NCBI RefSeq assembly: GCF_015476655.1
Contig: NZ_JABFHF010000012.1
Location: forward strand, 104,094-168,093
Direction of reading: 5' to 3'
From: Aquiflexum lacus
GTDB lineage: Bacteria > Bacteroidota > Bacteroidia > Cytophagales > Cyclobacteriaceae
DNA length: 64,000 bases
Part shown: piece by piece, positions 27,993-37,056 of the stretch
Position numbering within the stretch: the first letter of the stretch is position 1
Layout of the letters: each line of letters begins with the position of its first letter
Program-made: the position numbers and the translations under genes
Notes under the pieces: generated by a model
What the model saw: the letters and a program-made list of their open reading frames with translations, nothing else
What the model was told of the DNA's origin: nothing
Databases searched by the model: none

Positions 27993-28045
27993 AACCCAGT
28001 CCCTTTAATATTACCTTAAGCCTTCTTAGATATCTCCTTAGGTTT

Positions 28046-28798
28046 TTATTTTTCTCCCAATACAGCAGAAGGTTCGACAGGCACTTTCCTTTTAAGTCCA
28101 TATCCCTCTATGGCATATTTTCTAAGGTGTTCTTCCATTTCCTCCACAGAATCTGTCAAAAGAAAAAGATCCAAATCTTCTTTATTGATCGTGCCGTATT
28201 CAGCCAGATGGTGGATATATTCATATAGATGTTCGTGGAAATCACTGCACATCAACACTACTGGAAAACGCCGCATCACATTGGTCTGTATCAGGGTCAA
28301 CGCTTCGAAAAATTCATCCAAAGTTCCAAATCCTCCGGGCATCACCACAAAGGCATAGCTATATTTTGAGAGCAAAACTTTTCTTACAAAAAAGTATTTG
28401 AAGTCCATCCATTTATCCAAATAGGGATTGGGATGCTGTTCAAACGGTAGGATTATATTACAACCTACTGATTTTCCACCCACATTCTTCGCTCCCCTAT
28501 TTGCTGCTTCCATAATCCCCGGCCCTCCACCTGTCATGACCGCAAAGCCCATTTTACTGACCCTTTCCCCGACATTTACCGCCAACCGGTAAAACTTGTC
28601 GTCCTCCTCAAATCTGGCAGAACCAAATACAGTTACGCAAGGCCCCACAAAATGCAGCATTCTGAAACCCCTTACAAATTCCAGCATTACCTTGATCACA
28701 AATTTGAATTCCTTCCAACGGGTCTGAGGCCCTGCAAAGAAAGCCTCCTCTTCAGGATTGACCAAAGGTGCAAAATCGGTTGACTGCTCTTTTTTCAT
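28046..28798 (-). CDS. LOG-family protein (TIGR00730, PGGxGTxxE)
   Basis: A 250-residue Rossmann-fold protein. VTVFGSARFEEDD begins the nucleotide-binding fold, AVMTGGGPGIMEAANRGA and FVVMPGGFGTLDEFFEALTL carry the LOG signature. Homologues hydrolyse nucleoside 5'-monophosphates to free base and ribose phosphate (cytokinin-activating type). About 45 N-terminal residues are extra relative to the shortest members, as in many Bacteroidota. Single gene; start codon 28798 gives MKKEQSTDF. Confidence 0.93.
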   Translation of the reverse strand: MKKEQSTDFAPLVNPEEEAFFAGPQTRWKEFKFVIKVMLEFVRGFRMLHFVGPCVTVFGSARFEEDDKFYRLAVNVGERVSKMGFAVMTGGGPGIMEAANRGAKNVGGKSVGCNIILPFEQHPNPYLDKWMDFKYFFVRKVLLSKYSYAFVVMPGGFGTLDEFFEALTLIQTNVMRRFPVVLMCSDFHEHLYEYIHHLAEYGTINKEDLDLFLLTDSVEEMEEHLRKYAIEGYGLKRKVPVEPSAVLGEK

Positions 28799-29017
28799 AA
28801 TTTAAACTTAATAATAATTTAAACACTGACAAGGTTTCTAATTTATTGAAGTAACTCAGCAATGGATATTTATACTCTGAACATAACAGGTGAGGCACCA
28901 TAACTTTATTATAATTCTAGGCAACCAAGTCAAAAAAAACAAAATCGATGAACAAATGGTAAATTTCTTAAATGCCCGTTAAATCTTTCATCCCCTGTAC
29001 CGAATAGGAAGGTTTTA

Positions 29018-29045
29018 TCTTCTGTCTCCCGTCTTCCGTCTCCTG
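29018..29045. repeat. Heptamer repeat array A (4 units) after the DUF481 gene
   Basis: Four contiguous 7-bp units on the plus strand: TCTTCTG, TCTCCCG, TCTTCCG, TCTCCTG. On the coding (minus) strand they read AGAC-type purine units directly after the DUF481 stop codon. Part of the window-wide family of 7-bp periodic arrays. Confidence 0.7.
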
Positions 29046-29050
29046 TCCAA

Positions 29051-30085
29051 CTACTTAAACTTATACCCCACATTAAATACAACACCATAATCAAAGTTTG
29101 TGTTGCTGCCTTCCAAAGCCTGATTGTCATAATTGGAATAGAACTGAAGTCCTAAATCCAAATTATTGATGACTTCCCAATTGACCCTTGCTTCTCCATC
29201 AAACCTTTGCCTTCCATTCTGGTTCACACCAAAAAAGAATTTAGGAAAAACAGTAAAAGAAAGATTAGGTGCTGAAAAGTGGAAATAATCCAACTTGAAC
29301 TGAGCGGGAATTTCATATAAATTACCTGTAGTATTTCCTTCCAAACTCCTTTCCTGGTTGATAACAGCTCCCGAAATCAACGTTCCTTGAAGGTTGCTTT
29401 TGAAAAGGAACCTTCGCCCAAATCCAGCCATCTGCTGTAACCTGCTGGCCAAACCCAATTCAATGTTTCTTTGATAATTCAGTGCGACACCGGCAACAAG
29501 GATGGAATTGAGATTGTATAATGCGCCAAGGGTGACTGACTCCCTGTCCCTTGTTCTTTCACCTTGGTTATTGGTGAAAATAAAGGAACCTGTAAAATCG
29601 AGTTGAAATTTCTGTTCTGTAAATCTTAAATTCCAATCCACATTGGATCTTCCAATATCACTTGATTTGGTATAGGAATACCCTAGGGCAACGGTTCCTT
29701 TGATCTTTTTGATAAATCTTTTCTCCAATGAGACCAAATTGAAAATATTGACTATGGGATATTGTTTCTCCACAAATCCATCATCCACAATCACCTGCCC
29801 ATACTCCTGAGTAGGTTTCAATACCCCATAATACACAGATTCATCTAAAGTCTGAATCCGATATGTCGCCATACTGGCTTTGATGGTTTTGATTTTATGG
29901 TACCTGATTCTTTGTACAGACAAATCCATGTCATCAAATTCAATGATACCCAAATTGATGCTGTTCAGTTTACCCACCATAATCTGCCCATTACGGAGAT
30001 AAAGTGTGTCCTTTTCCTGTGCCATTGCATCGAGAATAGACAGCGCGCTGCAAAAAATAAACACATATAAAAACCTCCAATTCAT
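29051..30085 (-). CDS. DUF481-type outer-membrane protein
   Basis: A 344-residue protein with signal peptide (about 1-22, ending DAMAQ). Residues 25-110 form an Sm/SH3-like segment (DTLYLRNGQIMVGKLNSINL, IEFDDMDLSVQRIRYHKIK), followed by alternating beta strands of a salt-stress-induced OM barrel (DUF481) up to NVGYKFK. Such proteins are widespread in Bacteroidota and have no defined role. It is transcribed divergently from the TIM-barrel gene at 30199. Confidence 0.82.
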   Translation of the reverse strand: MNWRFLYVFIFCSALSILDAMAQEKDTLYLRNGQIMVGKLNSINLGIIEFDDMDLSVQRIRYHKIKTIKASMATYRIQTLDESVYYGVLKPTQEYGQVIVDDGFVEKQYPIVNIFNLVSLEKRFIKKIKGTVALGYSYTKSSDIGRSNVDWNLRFTEQKFQLDFTGSFIFTNNQGERTRDRESVTLGALYNLNSILVAGVALNYQRNIELGLASRLQQMAGFGRRFLFKSNLQGTLISGAVINQERSLEGNTTGNLYEIPAQFKLDYFHFSAPNLSFTVFPKFFFGVNQNGRQRFDGEARVNWEVINNLDLGLQFYSNYDNQALEGSNTNFDYGVVFNVGYKFK

Positions 30086-30198
30086 ATATTAAATCATAGT
30101 ATATTTTTAAAACAGGTTTGATTTAAAATTAATTTTCGAAAACTTGAAAAAGAATGGTCTTTAATATGCAACAATTATATGAATTTTAACCCAAAACT

Positions 30199-31128
30199 AT
30201 GAAAAGGCGCAAATTTTCCAAAGTCACCTCAATGACCCTGCTCGGTTCGGGATTGCTGGCCAATTTTCCATTAGAAGCTACTCCTTTCAATACCGAGAGC
30301 AAACTCAGACTCGGAGGACCTGTTTTTGAAAAATTTGATTCTCCCGCAGGTTGGGTTTCGGCTCTCAAAAAACTGGGGTACCGTGCCGCCTATTGTCCTG
30401 TTGGTTTAAATGCAAGCTCCGAAGAAATCAAGTCCTATGAAAAAGCAGCAAAGGCTGCCGATATATTGATTGCAGAGGTCGGTGCCTGGTCCAATCCCAT
30501 TAGTCCCGACCCAAAAATGGCCAAAGAAGCATTTGAAAAATGCACTGCTTCACTGGAACTTGCAGATAAGATCGGGGCCAAATGCTGTGTCAACATAGCA
30601 GGGTCTAGAGATATGGAAAACTGGGCCGGACCACACCCGGAGAACTTTTCGGATGAAACTTTTGAAATGATTGTGGTAACCACAAGGAAGATAATTGACG
30701 AGGTAAAGCCCTCACGGACTTTCTTCACTTTGGAAGCTATGCCTTGGATTTTTCCTGAATCACCCGATGCTTACCTCCGTCTGATCAAAGCCATAGACCG
30801 GAAATCCTTTGCTGTACATCTTGATCCGGTGAATATGATGGTTAGCCCGGCAGTCTTTTTTCGAAATGGAAACCTGATCAAAGAATGTTTCAAAAAGTTG
30901 GGTCCAAATATCAAAAGCATCCATGCCAAGGACCTTATCCTAAAGCAAGGGACTTTTATGCCCGAATTTAATGAAGTAAGACCGGGACTTGGATCAATGG
31001 ATTATCGTGTTTTCCTCGCTGAACTGAGAAAATTTCCAGAGGTGCCATTGATGATGGAGCATTTACAAACAGCCGAAGAGTATCTAGAGGGTGCGGAGTT
31101 TATTAGAGAAATTGAAAGGCAAATATAA
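30199..31128 (+). CDS. Exported sugar phosphate isomerase/epimerase-like TIM barrel
   Basis: A 309-residue protein with a twin-arginine-like N-terminus (MKRRKFSKVTSMTLLGSGLL) and an AP endonuclease 2/xylose-isomerase-like TIM barrel. Metal-site residues are visible as LEAMPWIFP (Glu), AVHLDPVNMM (Asp), IHAKDL (His, Asp) and MMEHLQTAEEY (Glu). Tat export of such enzymes is frequent in Bacteroidota that process sugars or inositols in the periplasm. No dehydrogenase partner is adjacent. Substrate unknown. Confidence 0.86.
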   Translation: MKRRKFSKVTSMTLLGSGLLANFPLEATPFNTESKLRLGGPVFEKFDSPAGWVSALKKLGYRAAYCPVGLNASSEEIKSYEKAAKAADILIAEVGAWSNPISPDPKMAKEAFEKCTASLELADKIGAKCCVNIAGSRDMENWAGPHPENFSDETFEMIVVTTRKIIDEVKPSRTFFTLEAMPWIFPESPDAYLRLIKAIDRKSFAVHLDPVNMMVSPAVFFRNGNLIKECFKKLGPNIKSIHAKDLILKQGTFMPEFNEVRPGLGSMDYRVFLAELRKFPEVPLMMEHLQTAEEYLEGAEFIREIERQI

Positions 31129-31154
31129 TGCGTATAACCATAAAATTATTTCCC

Positions 31155-31748
31155 TTAAAAAGTCTTACCCAAAGAGAATTTGAATCCTCTATTGTAATTA
31201 GAGCCTCCATCGGCCCTTATGTTGGCCAAGCCGTGTTCGTAATTCAGTTGAAGATTTATCCCAAGCCCCAAATTAAATCCCAAACCAATTAATCCGGCAA
31301 AATCAAAATCATTGTATGAATCTTTAATGGATTTGCTTTTATCAACAGTTTTGCCCTCATCTACACGGATAATCATTGCAGAATTCAATAAAAACGAAGG
31401 CTGGGCACCTATCAGGAAAAAAACTGATTTGGAAGCATCTAATTTCAGCAAAAGCGGAATATCCAAATAGGAATTTCTATATCTCACTTTGCCTGGAGAT
31501 CCAAAAAAAATAATTGGAGATCCTTTGGTGGCCCATTGCAGCCCCGGTTCAACACTCATATTCTCACTAATCCTAATATTTACATATCCTCCTGCATGGT
31601 ATCCTACAATATAAGAATTCCTATCTATAAATTCCCTATCAACAGTGGTAAAACTCGGCCCCAATCTTATTCCAAAACGGGTATCCTGGGCATTTAAGCT
31701 TGAGGTAAATATTATGAAGAGAATCAGAAGGACAGAAAGATTTTTCAT
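31155..31748 (-). CDS. Small porin-family outer-membrane beta-barrel
   Basis: A 197-residue protein, start at MKNLSVLL (31748), with signal peptide ending SLNAQ and an eight-stranded OMP_b-brl_2-type barrel: TRFGIRLGPSFTTVDREF, IVGYHAGGYVNIRI, SVEPGLQWATKG, IPLLLKLDASKSVFFLIGAQ, and a terminal Phe (FKFSLGKTF). Function not evident; such proteins are abundant in this phylum. Convergent with the TIM-barrel gene. Confidence 0.85.
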   Translation of the reverse strand: MKNLSVLLILFIIFTSSLNAQDTRFGIRLGPSFTTVDREFIDRNSYIVGYHAGGYVNIRISENMSVEPGLQWATKGSPIIFFGSPGKVRYRNSYLDIPLLLKLDASKSVFFLIGAQPSFLLNSAMIIRVDEGKTVDKSKSIKDSYNDFDFAGLIGLGFNLGLGINLQLNYEHGLANIRADGGSNYNRGFKFSLGKTF

Positions 31749-31854
31749 GATATCAAACAGGTTAAAACATACTTTCAAATTAGTTGATTTATTTCAAATA
31801 AAAAAATTAGTTGAAAATCCAGGTTTTGGGCATGGATTTGAAGGATTTTCAATT

Positions 31855-32148
31855 TCATCCTCCCAATTTCCCCAACTTCCCTTTCAACCTTCTATTCTCC
31901 TCCTGCAAGTCCTGAATCCTATCCAAAAGGCCAACAACCACATCCACCCCTTCAGGACTTAGCCCAAGATCTTTGTAAATGCGGATCATCCTTTCCAATT
32001 GACTCAGCTTTTCCTCTTCCAAGTAGTATTCCGATTCCTCTTCCATAATTTCTACCATCCCCAATTCCTGAAAAGAAAAAAGCAGATTTGTTTCTATGCC
32101 ATGGTATTGGCAAAACGTAGTGATTGAAATATAATTAGTCGTTTCCAT
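31855..32148 (-). CDS. cbpM: CbpM-like chaperone modulator (MerR-like helices)
   Basis: A 97-residue protein starting [17 protein letters not shown], then [39 protein letters not shown] and a coiled-coil end ([20 protein letters not shown]). This matches CbpM, which binds the J domain of CbpA and inhibits it. The start at 32148 lies 14 bp inside the cbpA gene end, so the genes overlap and are translationally linked. Confidence 0.88.
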   Translation of the reverse strand: METTNYISITTFCQYHGIETNLLFSFQELGMVEIMEEESEYYLEEEKLSQLERMIRIYKDLGLSPEGVDVVVGLLDRIQDLQEENRRLKGKLGKLGG

Positions 32149-33055
32149 GATTTCTGATGTTGGCAAGTTGCATGAATAATTCCTTTTCTTTTTCTGAAAG
32201 GGCTTTGGGTATCTCCACTTGATAGGTGACATATAAGTCACCAAACTTGCCCTCCTCCTTATATACCGGAAATCCCTTTCCTTTTAACCTGACTTTTGTA
32301 CCGTTTTGCGTTCCCGGTTTGAGTTTAAGCTTTACCTTGCCATCCATGGTAGGCACTGTGATTTCACCGCCCAATACTGCCGTGTAAAGATCCATACTGA
32401 CCTTAGCATGTAAATCATTTCCCTCCCGCACAAAATCAGTATCATTCTTGATCACAAATGAAATAAAAAGGTCTCCTTTTGGTCCCCCATTGATACCTTC
32501 ACCCCCATACCCCTTGATTTTGATGGTTTGACCGTCTTCCACTCCGGCCTGAATGGTAAGTCGTATATTTTTGCCGCCTACGGTCAGTGTCTGTTTGTGG
32601 GTTTTATATACATCCGAAAGTTTCAAATGTAATTCGGCTTTATAATCTGCTCCTTTATACTTTACTCCTTCCCTACCCGAACTCTGAAAACCACCTGAAG
32701 CAGCCCCACCAAACATGGAACTGAAAAAGTCAGAAAAATCCTCCTCCGTGAAATGTCCCGAGTATGCCCTGCTACTTTGCTGTCCTCTTGGCCTGGATTG
32801 GCGTTGGCCTCCTCTTTCAAACTCTTCTGCATGTTTCCAATCTTGGCCGTACTGATCGTATTTCTTTCTTTTTTCGGGATCACTGAGCACTTCATTGGCC
32901 TCATTGACCTGCTTGAATTTATTTTCTGCCTCCTTGTCGTTGGGGTTCAGGTCAGGATGGTACTTCCGTGCCAACTTCCTGTAGGCTTTTTTGATATCAT
33001 CTGCCGAAGCATTCCTATCAATCTCTAAAATCTTGTAGTAATCAATGAATTCCAT
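32135..33055 (-). CDS. cbpA: CbpA-type DnaJ co-chaperone
   Basis: A 306-residue class B J-protein. J domain at residues 5-70 with the HPD motif ([17 protein letters not shown]); a Gly/Arg/Gln/Ser-rich linker with [15 protein letters not shown]; then two C-terminal peptide-binding beta domains ([52 protein letters not shown]). The cysteine-rich zinc domain of true DnaJ is absent. It stimulates DnaK ATPase. Followed by the overlapping cbpM gene. Confidence 0.93.
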   Translation of the reverse strand: MEFIDYYKILEIDRNASADDIKKAYRKLARKYHPDLNPNDKEAENKFKQVNEANEVLSDPEKRKKYDQYGQDWKHAEEFERGGQRQSRPRGQQSSRAYSGHFTEEDFSDFFSSMFGGAASGGFQSSGREGVKYKGADYKAELHLKLSDVYKTHKQTLTVGGKNIRLTIQAGVEDGQTIKIKGYGGEGINGGPKGDLFISFVIKNDTDFVREGNDLHAKVSMDLYTAVLGGEITVPTMDGKVKLKLKPGTQNGTKVRLKGKGFPVYKEEGKFGDLYVTYQVEIPKALSEKEKELFMQLANIRNHGND

Positions 33056-33560
33056 AGACCCGTTTTTAATCCTTGATCGAATTTATGATAAATGATTATT
33101 GGATTAAAGAAAAATAAATGATTTCAGAAAAAAATCCTCCGATTCAAATAACCCACATCAAAAAAATAAGGCTTCATGTAAACCCTATGTTAAAATTAAA
33201 CCAAAATTTCCTTATCAAAACGCCAAAACAACGACATTACATTTCAGAATGTCCTATTTGTAGTCAAAAAACCAATTAATTGAAAAACAGGGTTAAAATT
33301 TAACCTCTTTTTAGTCATTTTATGTAATTTTTAACAAAACCGGTTAAAATATAAAGCATAAAAAAAGGAGTCTTTGTAAAAGACTCCTAAATAGGGTTTA
33401 TTTGCAACTGACTACAGCCATATAAACTTTGGTAATTTTCAAACTTTTTGTGTTTTTTAGCTACCAAAATTTTCTAAACTTATCAAAATCAATTCAAAAG
33501 ACCATAAAAACCATAAAATATTTTTTAACAATTTTTTAACCTCCAAAGGATATTTTGTAA
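33056..33560. other. Intergenic region upstream of cbpA with GTTAAAAT motifs
   Basis: About 500 AT-rich bases. Three related motifs occur: GTTAAAATTAAACC (33189), the 15-bp palindrome GGTTAAAATTTAACC (33291-33305) and GGTTAAAAT (33342-33350). A terminator for the AraC gene lies at 33360-33388. No ORF or RNA gene was recognised. Confidence 0.5.
33360..33388 (-). terminator. Intrinsic terminator downstream of the AraC-family gene
   Basis: AGGAGTCTTT (33366-33375) and AAAGACTCCT (33379-33388) form a perfect 10-bp stem with a 3-nt loop; on the minus strand seven T follow. It lies about 170 bp past the regulator's stop. Confidence 0.8.
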
Positions 33561-34478
33561 TTACCTCACATTCTGAAAAACCTTTGGTGTTACGCCAAAT
33601 TCATTTTTAAAGGCACGAATAAAATAGGTCGAATTATTAAATCCTGACATGAAACAAACTTCCTGAATTTGATAGTCTCCCAATTGAAGATATTGCTTGG
33701 CAAGTTTCAGCCTTTCATTGAGTACAAACTCCATGGGAGAAAGCCCGAGTTCAATTTTAAAAGTTCGAGAAAAGTGTGCTTTACTCATATTGGCTTTTTC
33801 ACTCAAAACCTCAAGATTTAGATTTTCCCTAATATTGTCTTTGATAAAATCGACGACAAAAGCCAATCTATTGGAACCCGCTTGGGTTTTATAGGTCATT
33901 TCCAGCATTTCCCTCGCTTGGGTCTGGGTAAGTCTAATCAAAAGTTCTTTCAATGCAAATGATGCAATCAGGTCCTTTTCTTTGGACCGTTCTTTTACAC
34001 CTATTTTGATAAACCTATTGATGATTTCCGAAAGGTCTTGGGTATTGATCAAATGAAAATAAGACAGGTCTAGCCCCCACTCTTTGGTCAATTCCCTATT
34101 AGGCAATCTTTCGTTGAGCAGATTAAATGTGTTTTCGATCATTTCAGGAGAAATGGATAAAGCAATACATTGGGTAGGGTTATCCATTTGGGCTTCGGGA
34201 AAATCAATTTTCATGACTTCATTCGGAGGGACAATCACAGATTCACCCGGTAAATAATCAAATCCGGGTTTATCAAAAAGGTGCATGACTTTTTTGCCCT
34301 TGAGCATGGTAGTCAGCACAAGATCTCCAAAACTCAGGTTAATGTTTTCCGCAACTTCATGGGTCTCAAAAATATTAAGTTCACAATCATTGAGGGTGTA
34401 GGTGGTCCTGTTTTCAACCAAGGTTTTTAAATCCCTATCGTTTCGCCAAGGCACTCTAGGTATAAAATTATTGTGCAT
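33561..34478 (-). CDS. AraC-family transcriptional regulator
   Basis: A 305-residue regulator. The N-terminal cupin-like part has an AraC_N/effector region (FGDLVLTTMLKGKKVMHLFD, YLPGESVIVPPNEVMKIDFP). The C-terminal AraC/XylS domain has both HTH motifs (LNLEVLSEKANMSKAHFSRT; QIQEVCFMSGFNNSTYFIRA) and ends FKNEFGVTPKVFQ. It is divergent from the aldehyde dehydrogenase gene 235 bp away, the usual arrangement for a local activator. Confidence 0.93.
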   Translation of the reverse strand: MHNNFIPRVPWRNDRDLKTLVENRTTYTLNDCELNIFETHEVAENINLSFGDLVLTTMLKGKKVMHLFDKPGFDYLPGESVIVPPNEVMKIDFPEAQMDNPTQCIALSISPEMIENTFNLLNERLPNRELTKEWGLDLSYFHLINTQDLSEIINRFIKIGVKERSKEKDLIASFALKELLIRLTQTQAREMLEMTYKTQAGSNRLAFVVDFIKDNIRENLNLEVLSEKANMSKAHFSRTFKIELGLSPMEFVLNERLKLAKQYLQLGDYQIQEVCFMSGFNNSTYFIRAFKNEFGVTPKVFQNVR

Positions 34479-34679
34479 TTTGTCTATTTTGGGTATATGT
34501 TAAAGGTAATCATTATGCATTATTTTAGAAAATCTCATAACAATATAACGAGGTACTCATATAAAGTTTTGGGCCAATCTAAAAACCTTAAAAAACTAAA
34601 CCATCATATTTGGAACATAATTATCATTTTTAGTGGATAAGATGATAAGATAGGTCTATTAAATGAGAAAATTATTGGG

Positions 34680-34687
34680 TAAATTTG
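34680..34687 (+). promoter_or_regulatory. Candidate -7 element for the aldehyde dehydrogenase gene
   Basis: TAAATTTG matches TAnnTTTG exactly and ends 25 bp before the ATG at 34713. No -33 TTG at normal spacing, which would fit an activator-dependent promoter controlled by the divergent AraC protein. Confidence 0.45.
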
Positions 34688-34712
34688 AATAAATCCAAAA
34701 TAATCAAAAATT

Positions 34713-36239
34713 ATGACAACATTAACCTTATCTCAAGCTAAGCCTGTAGAGAGGCCTAGGATCAAAGAAAAGTATGACCACTTTATAGGTGGCAAATGGG
34801 TAGCTCCTGCATCTGGAGAATATTTCGACAACACCTCTCCAATTGACGGGAAAGTTTTTTCACAAGCTGCACGAGGAAATAAAGCTGATATCGAAAAGGC
34901 TTTGGATGCTGCTCATGAAGCATTTCCAACTTGGTCCAAAACTTCTGCGGCAGAAAGAAGCCGTTTGCTAAACAAAATCGCAGATGTCATCGAGGAAAAC
35001 CTTGAAATGCTTGCAAGAGTAGAAACGATCGATAATGGAAAAGCCCTTAGAGAAACAAGAGCAGCTGATTTACCACTTGTCGTTGATCATTTCCGGTATT
35101 TTGCAGGTGTCATCAGGGCAGATGAAAGCACCATTTCAGAACATGATGAACACACTGTAAGCATTGCATTACATGAACCTTTAGGCGTAGTTGGACAAAT
35201 TATCCCATGGAATTTCCCATTGTTGATGGCTACCTGGAAAATTGCCCCTGCTTTGGCAGCGGGCTGTTGTACCATTGTAAAGCCCGCAGAACAGACCCCT
35301 ACCAGTATAATGGTACTGATGGAACTGATCGGTGATATCCTTCCTCCGGGTGTATTGAACGTGGTCACAGGATTTGGACCTGAAGCAGGTAAGCCGCTAG
35401 CCACATCCACCAGAGTGGCCAAAGTAGCCTTTACAGGTGAGACTACCACAGGACGTCTGATTATGCAATATGCATCCGAAAACCTTATCCCTGTCACCAT
35501 GGAATTAGGTGGAAAATCTCCAAACATTTTTATGAAATCCATTGCAGATGCCGATGATGAATTTTTCGACAAATGTGTGGAGGGTGCAGTGATGTTTGCC
35601 TTAAATCAAGGAGAGGTCTGTACATGTCCTTCCAGAATCCTGGTACATGAAGACATTTATGATGTATTTATGGAAAAGGTCATCGAAAGGACCAAAGCCA
35701 TCAATATGGGGCATCCATTGGCAGAAGATACCATGATGGGTGCACAAGCTTCCAATGACCAATTTGAGAAAATCCTTTCTTATTTGGATATCGGAAAGCA
35801 GGAAGGTGCTGAGGTATTATGCGGTGGAGACAAAGCCTTTTTGAATTCAGGATTGGAAAATGGTTACTATATCCAACCAACAATCTTTAAAGGGCACAAC
35901 AAAATGAGAGTGTTCCAGGAAGAGATTTTTGGACCTGTCACATCAGTAACAACCTTCAAAACTACCGAGGAAGCCATTGAAATCGCCAATGACACCATGT
36001 ACGGATTAGGTGCAGGCTTGTGGTCCAGAGATGCCCATGAGCTATACCAAATTCCAAGGGCCATTCAGGCAGGACGTGTTTGGGTCAACTGCTATCATGC
36101 TTATCCGGCACATGCTCCTTTCGGAGGCTACAAGAAATCCGGTTTCGGAAGGGAAAACCATCTGATGATGTTAAACCATTACCGTCAAACCAAGAACATG
36201 CTGATTTCTTATAACAAGAATAAGCTTGGGTTCTTTTAG
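34713..36239 (+). CDS. NAD(P)-dependent aldehyde dehydrogenase, AldB/ExaC-like
   Basis: A 508-residue ALDH superfamily enzyme. Substrate/cofactor motifs: [33 protein letters not shown] (nucleotide loop), [12 protein letters not shown] (general-base Glu), [14 protein letters not shown] (catalytic Cys; the GEVCTCPSR form is typical of acetaldehyde dehydrogenases of the AcoD/ExaC/AldB type), [11 protein letters not shown]. Oxidises short aldehydes, probably acetaldehyde. Its neighbours are an AraC regulator and DUF779, both recurring partners of this ALDH type. Confidence 0.95.
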   Translation: MTTLTLSQAKPVERPRIKEKYDHFIGGKWVAPASGEYFDNTSPIDGKVFSQAARGNKADIEKALDAAHEAFPTWSKTSAAERSRLLNKIADVIEENLEMLARVETIDNGKALRETRAADLPLVVDHFRYFAGVIRADESTISEHDEHTVSIALHEPLGVVGQIIPWNFPLLMATWKIAPALAAGCCTIVKPAEQTPTSIMVLMELIGDILPPGVLNVVTGFGPEAGKPLATSTRVAKVAFTGETTTGRLIMQYASENLIPVTMELGGKSPNIFMKSIADADDEFFDKCVEGAVMFALNQGEVCTCPSRILVHEDIYDVFMEKVIERTKAINMGHPLAEDTMMGAQASNDQFEKILSYLDIGKQEGAEVLCGGDKAFLNSGLENGYYIQPTIFKGHNKMRVFQEEIFGPVTSVTTFKTTEEAIEIANDTMYGLGAGLWSRDAHELYQIPRAIQAGRVWVNCYHAYPAHAPFGGYKKSGFGRENHLMMLNHYRQTKNMLISYNKNKLGFF

Positions 36240-36244
36240 CAGGT

Positions 36245-36293
36245 AGATTTGAGACGCAAGACACAAGACATAAGATTGAAGAATCAAGAGGTT
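36245..36293. repeat. Heptamer array B1, purine form (7 units)
   Basis: Seven in-phase units of form AGANNNN begin 5 bp after the aldehyde dehydrogenase stop (units include AGATTTG, AGACGCA, AGACACA, AGACATA, AGAATCA). AGACATAAGATT (36266-36277) is a perfect inverted copy of AATCTTATGTCT at 36299-36310, so the transcript could fold here. Confidence 0.75.
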
Positions 36294-36341
36294 CTTTTAA
36301 TCTTATGTCTATGTTTCCCGAAACTCTCTTGGCATCATAAA

Positions 36342-36551
36342 TCTCAGGTCTCGCATCTCTTTTCCTATTTAAAGAATCGTATCTTTCCCGATTCACAGAG
36401 CTTTTCTTGGCTCTTGGTTCTAGTATCTAGGCTCTCTCTTCTCGCTTTTCATTTCCTATTTCTAAAACCTCAGCCTCCCGTATTCACATACCCAGTCTTG
36501 ATTCTTGGCTCTTGATTCTTGGCTCTATCATCTCGTCTCTCGCTTCTTAAA
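36342..36551. repeat. Heptamer array B2, pyrimidine form: 30 in-phase units with a 91-bp higher-order repeat
   Basis: 210 bp divides into exactly 30 units of 7 bp; 18 of them begin TCT (for example TCTTGGC at 36405, 36503 and 36517; TCTCGCT at 36440 and 36538). Longer similarity recurs at 91 bp (13 units): TCCTATT at 36363 and 36454, ATTCACA at 36391 and 36482, TCTTGGC-type blocks at 36405 and 36496-36523. The array ends with TCTTAAA, 11 bp before the DUF779 ATG, and together with B1 fills nearly the whole gap between the two genes. Confidence 0.8.
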
Positions 36552-36562
36552 CCAAAACTCTC

Positions 36563-36973
36563 ATGTCTAACAACAACCCACAAACCCCCCGAGTCCTTAT
36601 CACTGAAGCCGCTATGGATGTCATTGACACCTTGCGAAAGCGCTTTGGGACTGATCTGATGTTCCATCAAAGCGGTGGTTGCTGTGACGGCAGCTCCCCA
36701 ATGTGCTTTGAAAAAGGTGATTTCAAAGTCGGAGGAAATGACATTTGGTTGGGCAAAGTATACGGCTGTGATTTTTTTATGAGTGGAGATCAGTTTGAAT
36801 ATTGGAAACATACCCAATTGACCTTGGATGTTACTCCGGGAAGAGGCAGCAGTTTCTCCATTGAAATCCCAATGGGTATCAGGTTTATGATCCGATCCAA
36901 ACTCTTTACCATGGAGGAGTTGGATAACCTTATCCCCACCAAAACGGGGGAAGAAGTATTGGAAGAGGGTTAA
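36563..36973 (+). CDS. DUF779 protein, aldehyde-dehydrogenase partner
   Basis: A 136-residue protein matching DUF779: EAAMDVIDTLRKRFGTDLMF, HQSGGCCDGSSPMCF with three clustered cysteines, GCDFFMSGDQFEYWKHTQL, and a C-terminal RSKLFTMEELD. Genes of this family usually neighbour acetaldehyde-type ALDHs, as here. The cysteine cluster suggests metal or redox chemistry; no biochemical role is known to me. The whole leader between the ALDH stop and this ATG is heptamer repeat DNA. Confidence 0.9.
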   Translation: MSNNNPQTPRVLITEAAMDVIDTLRKRFGTDLMFHQSGGCCDGSSPMCFEKGDFKVGGNDIWLGKVYGCDFFMSGDQFEYWKHTQLTLDVTPGRGSSFSIEIPMGIRFMIRSKLFTMEELDNLIPTKTGEEVLEEG

Positions 36974-37056
36974 TTCAGGGGATAAATCAATTATTCAAAA
37001 AAGCCTATTACAACAAATTCATTTTTACTTATCTTCATAGCTGAACAAACTTCCCT

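Noticed and set aside
36342..36551. Heptamer array considered as CRISPR or as a coding repeat
   Set aside because: There are no 25-40 bp identical repeats separated by unique spacers and no cas genes, and a 7-bp period shifts the reading frame at every unit.
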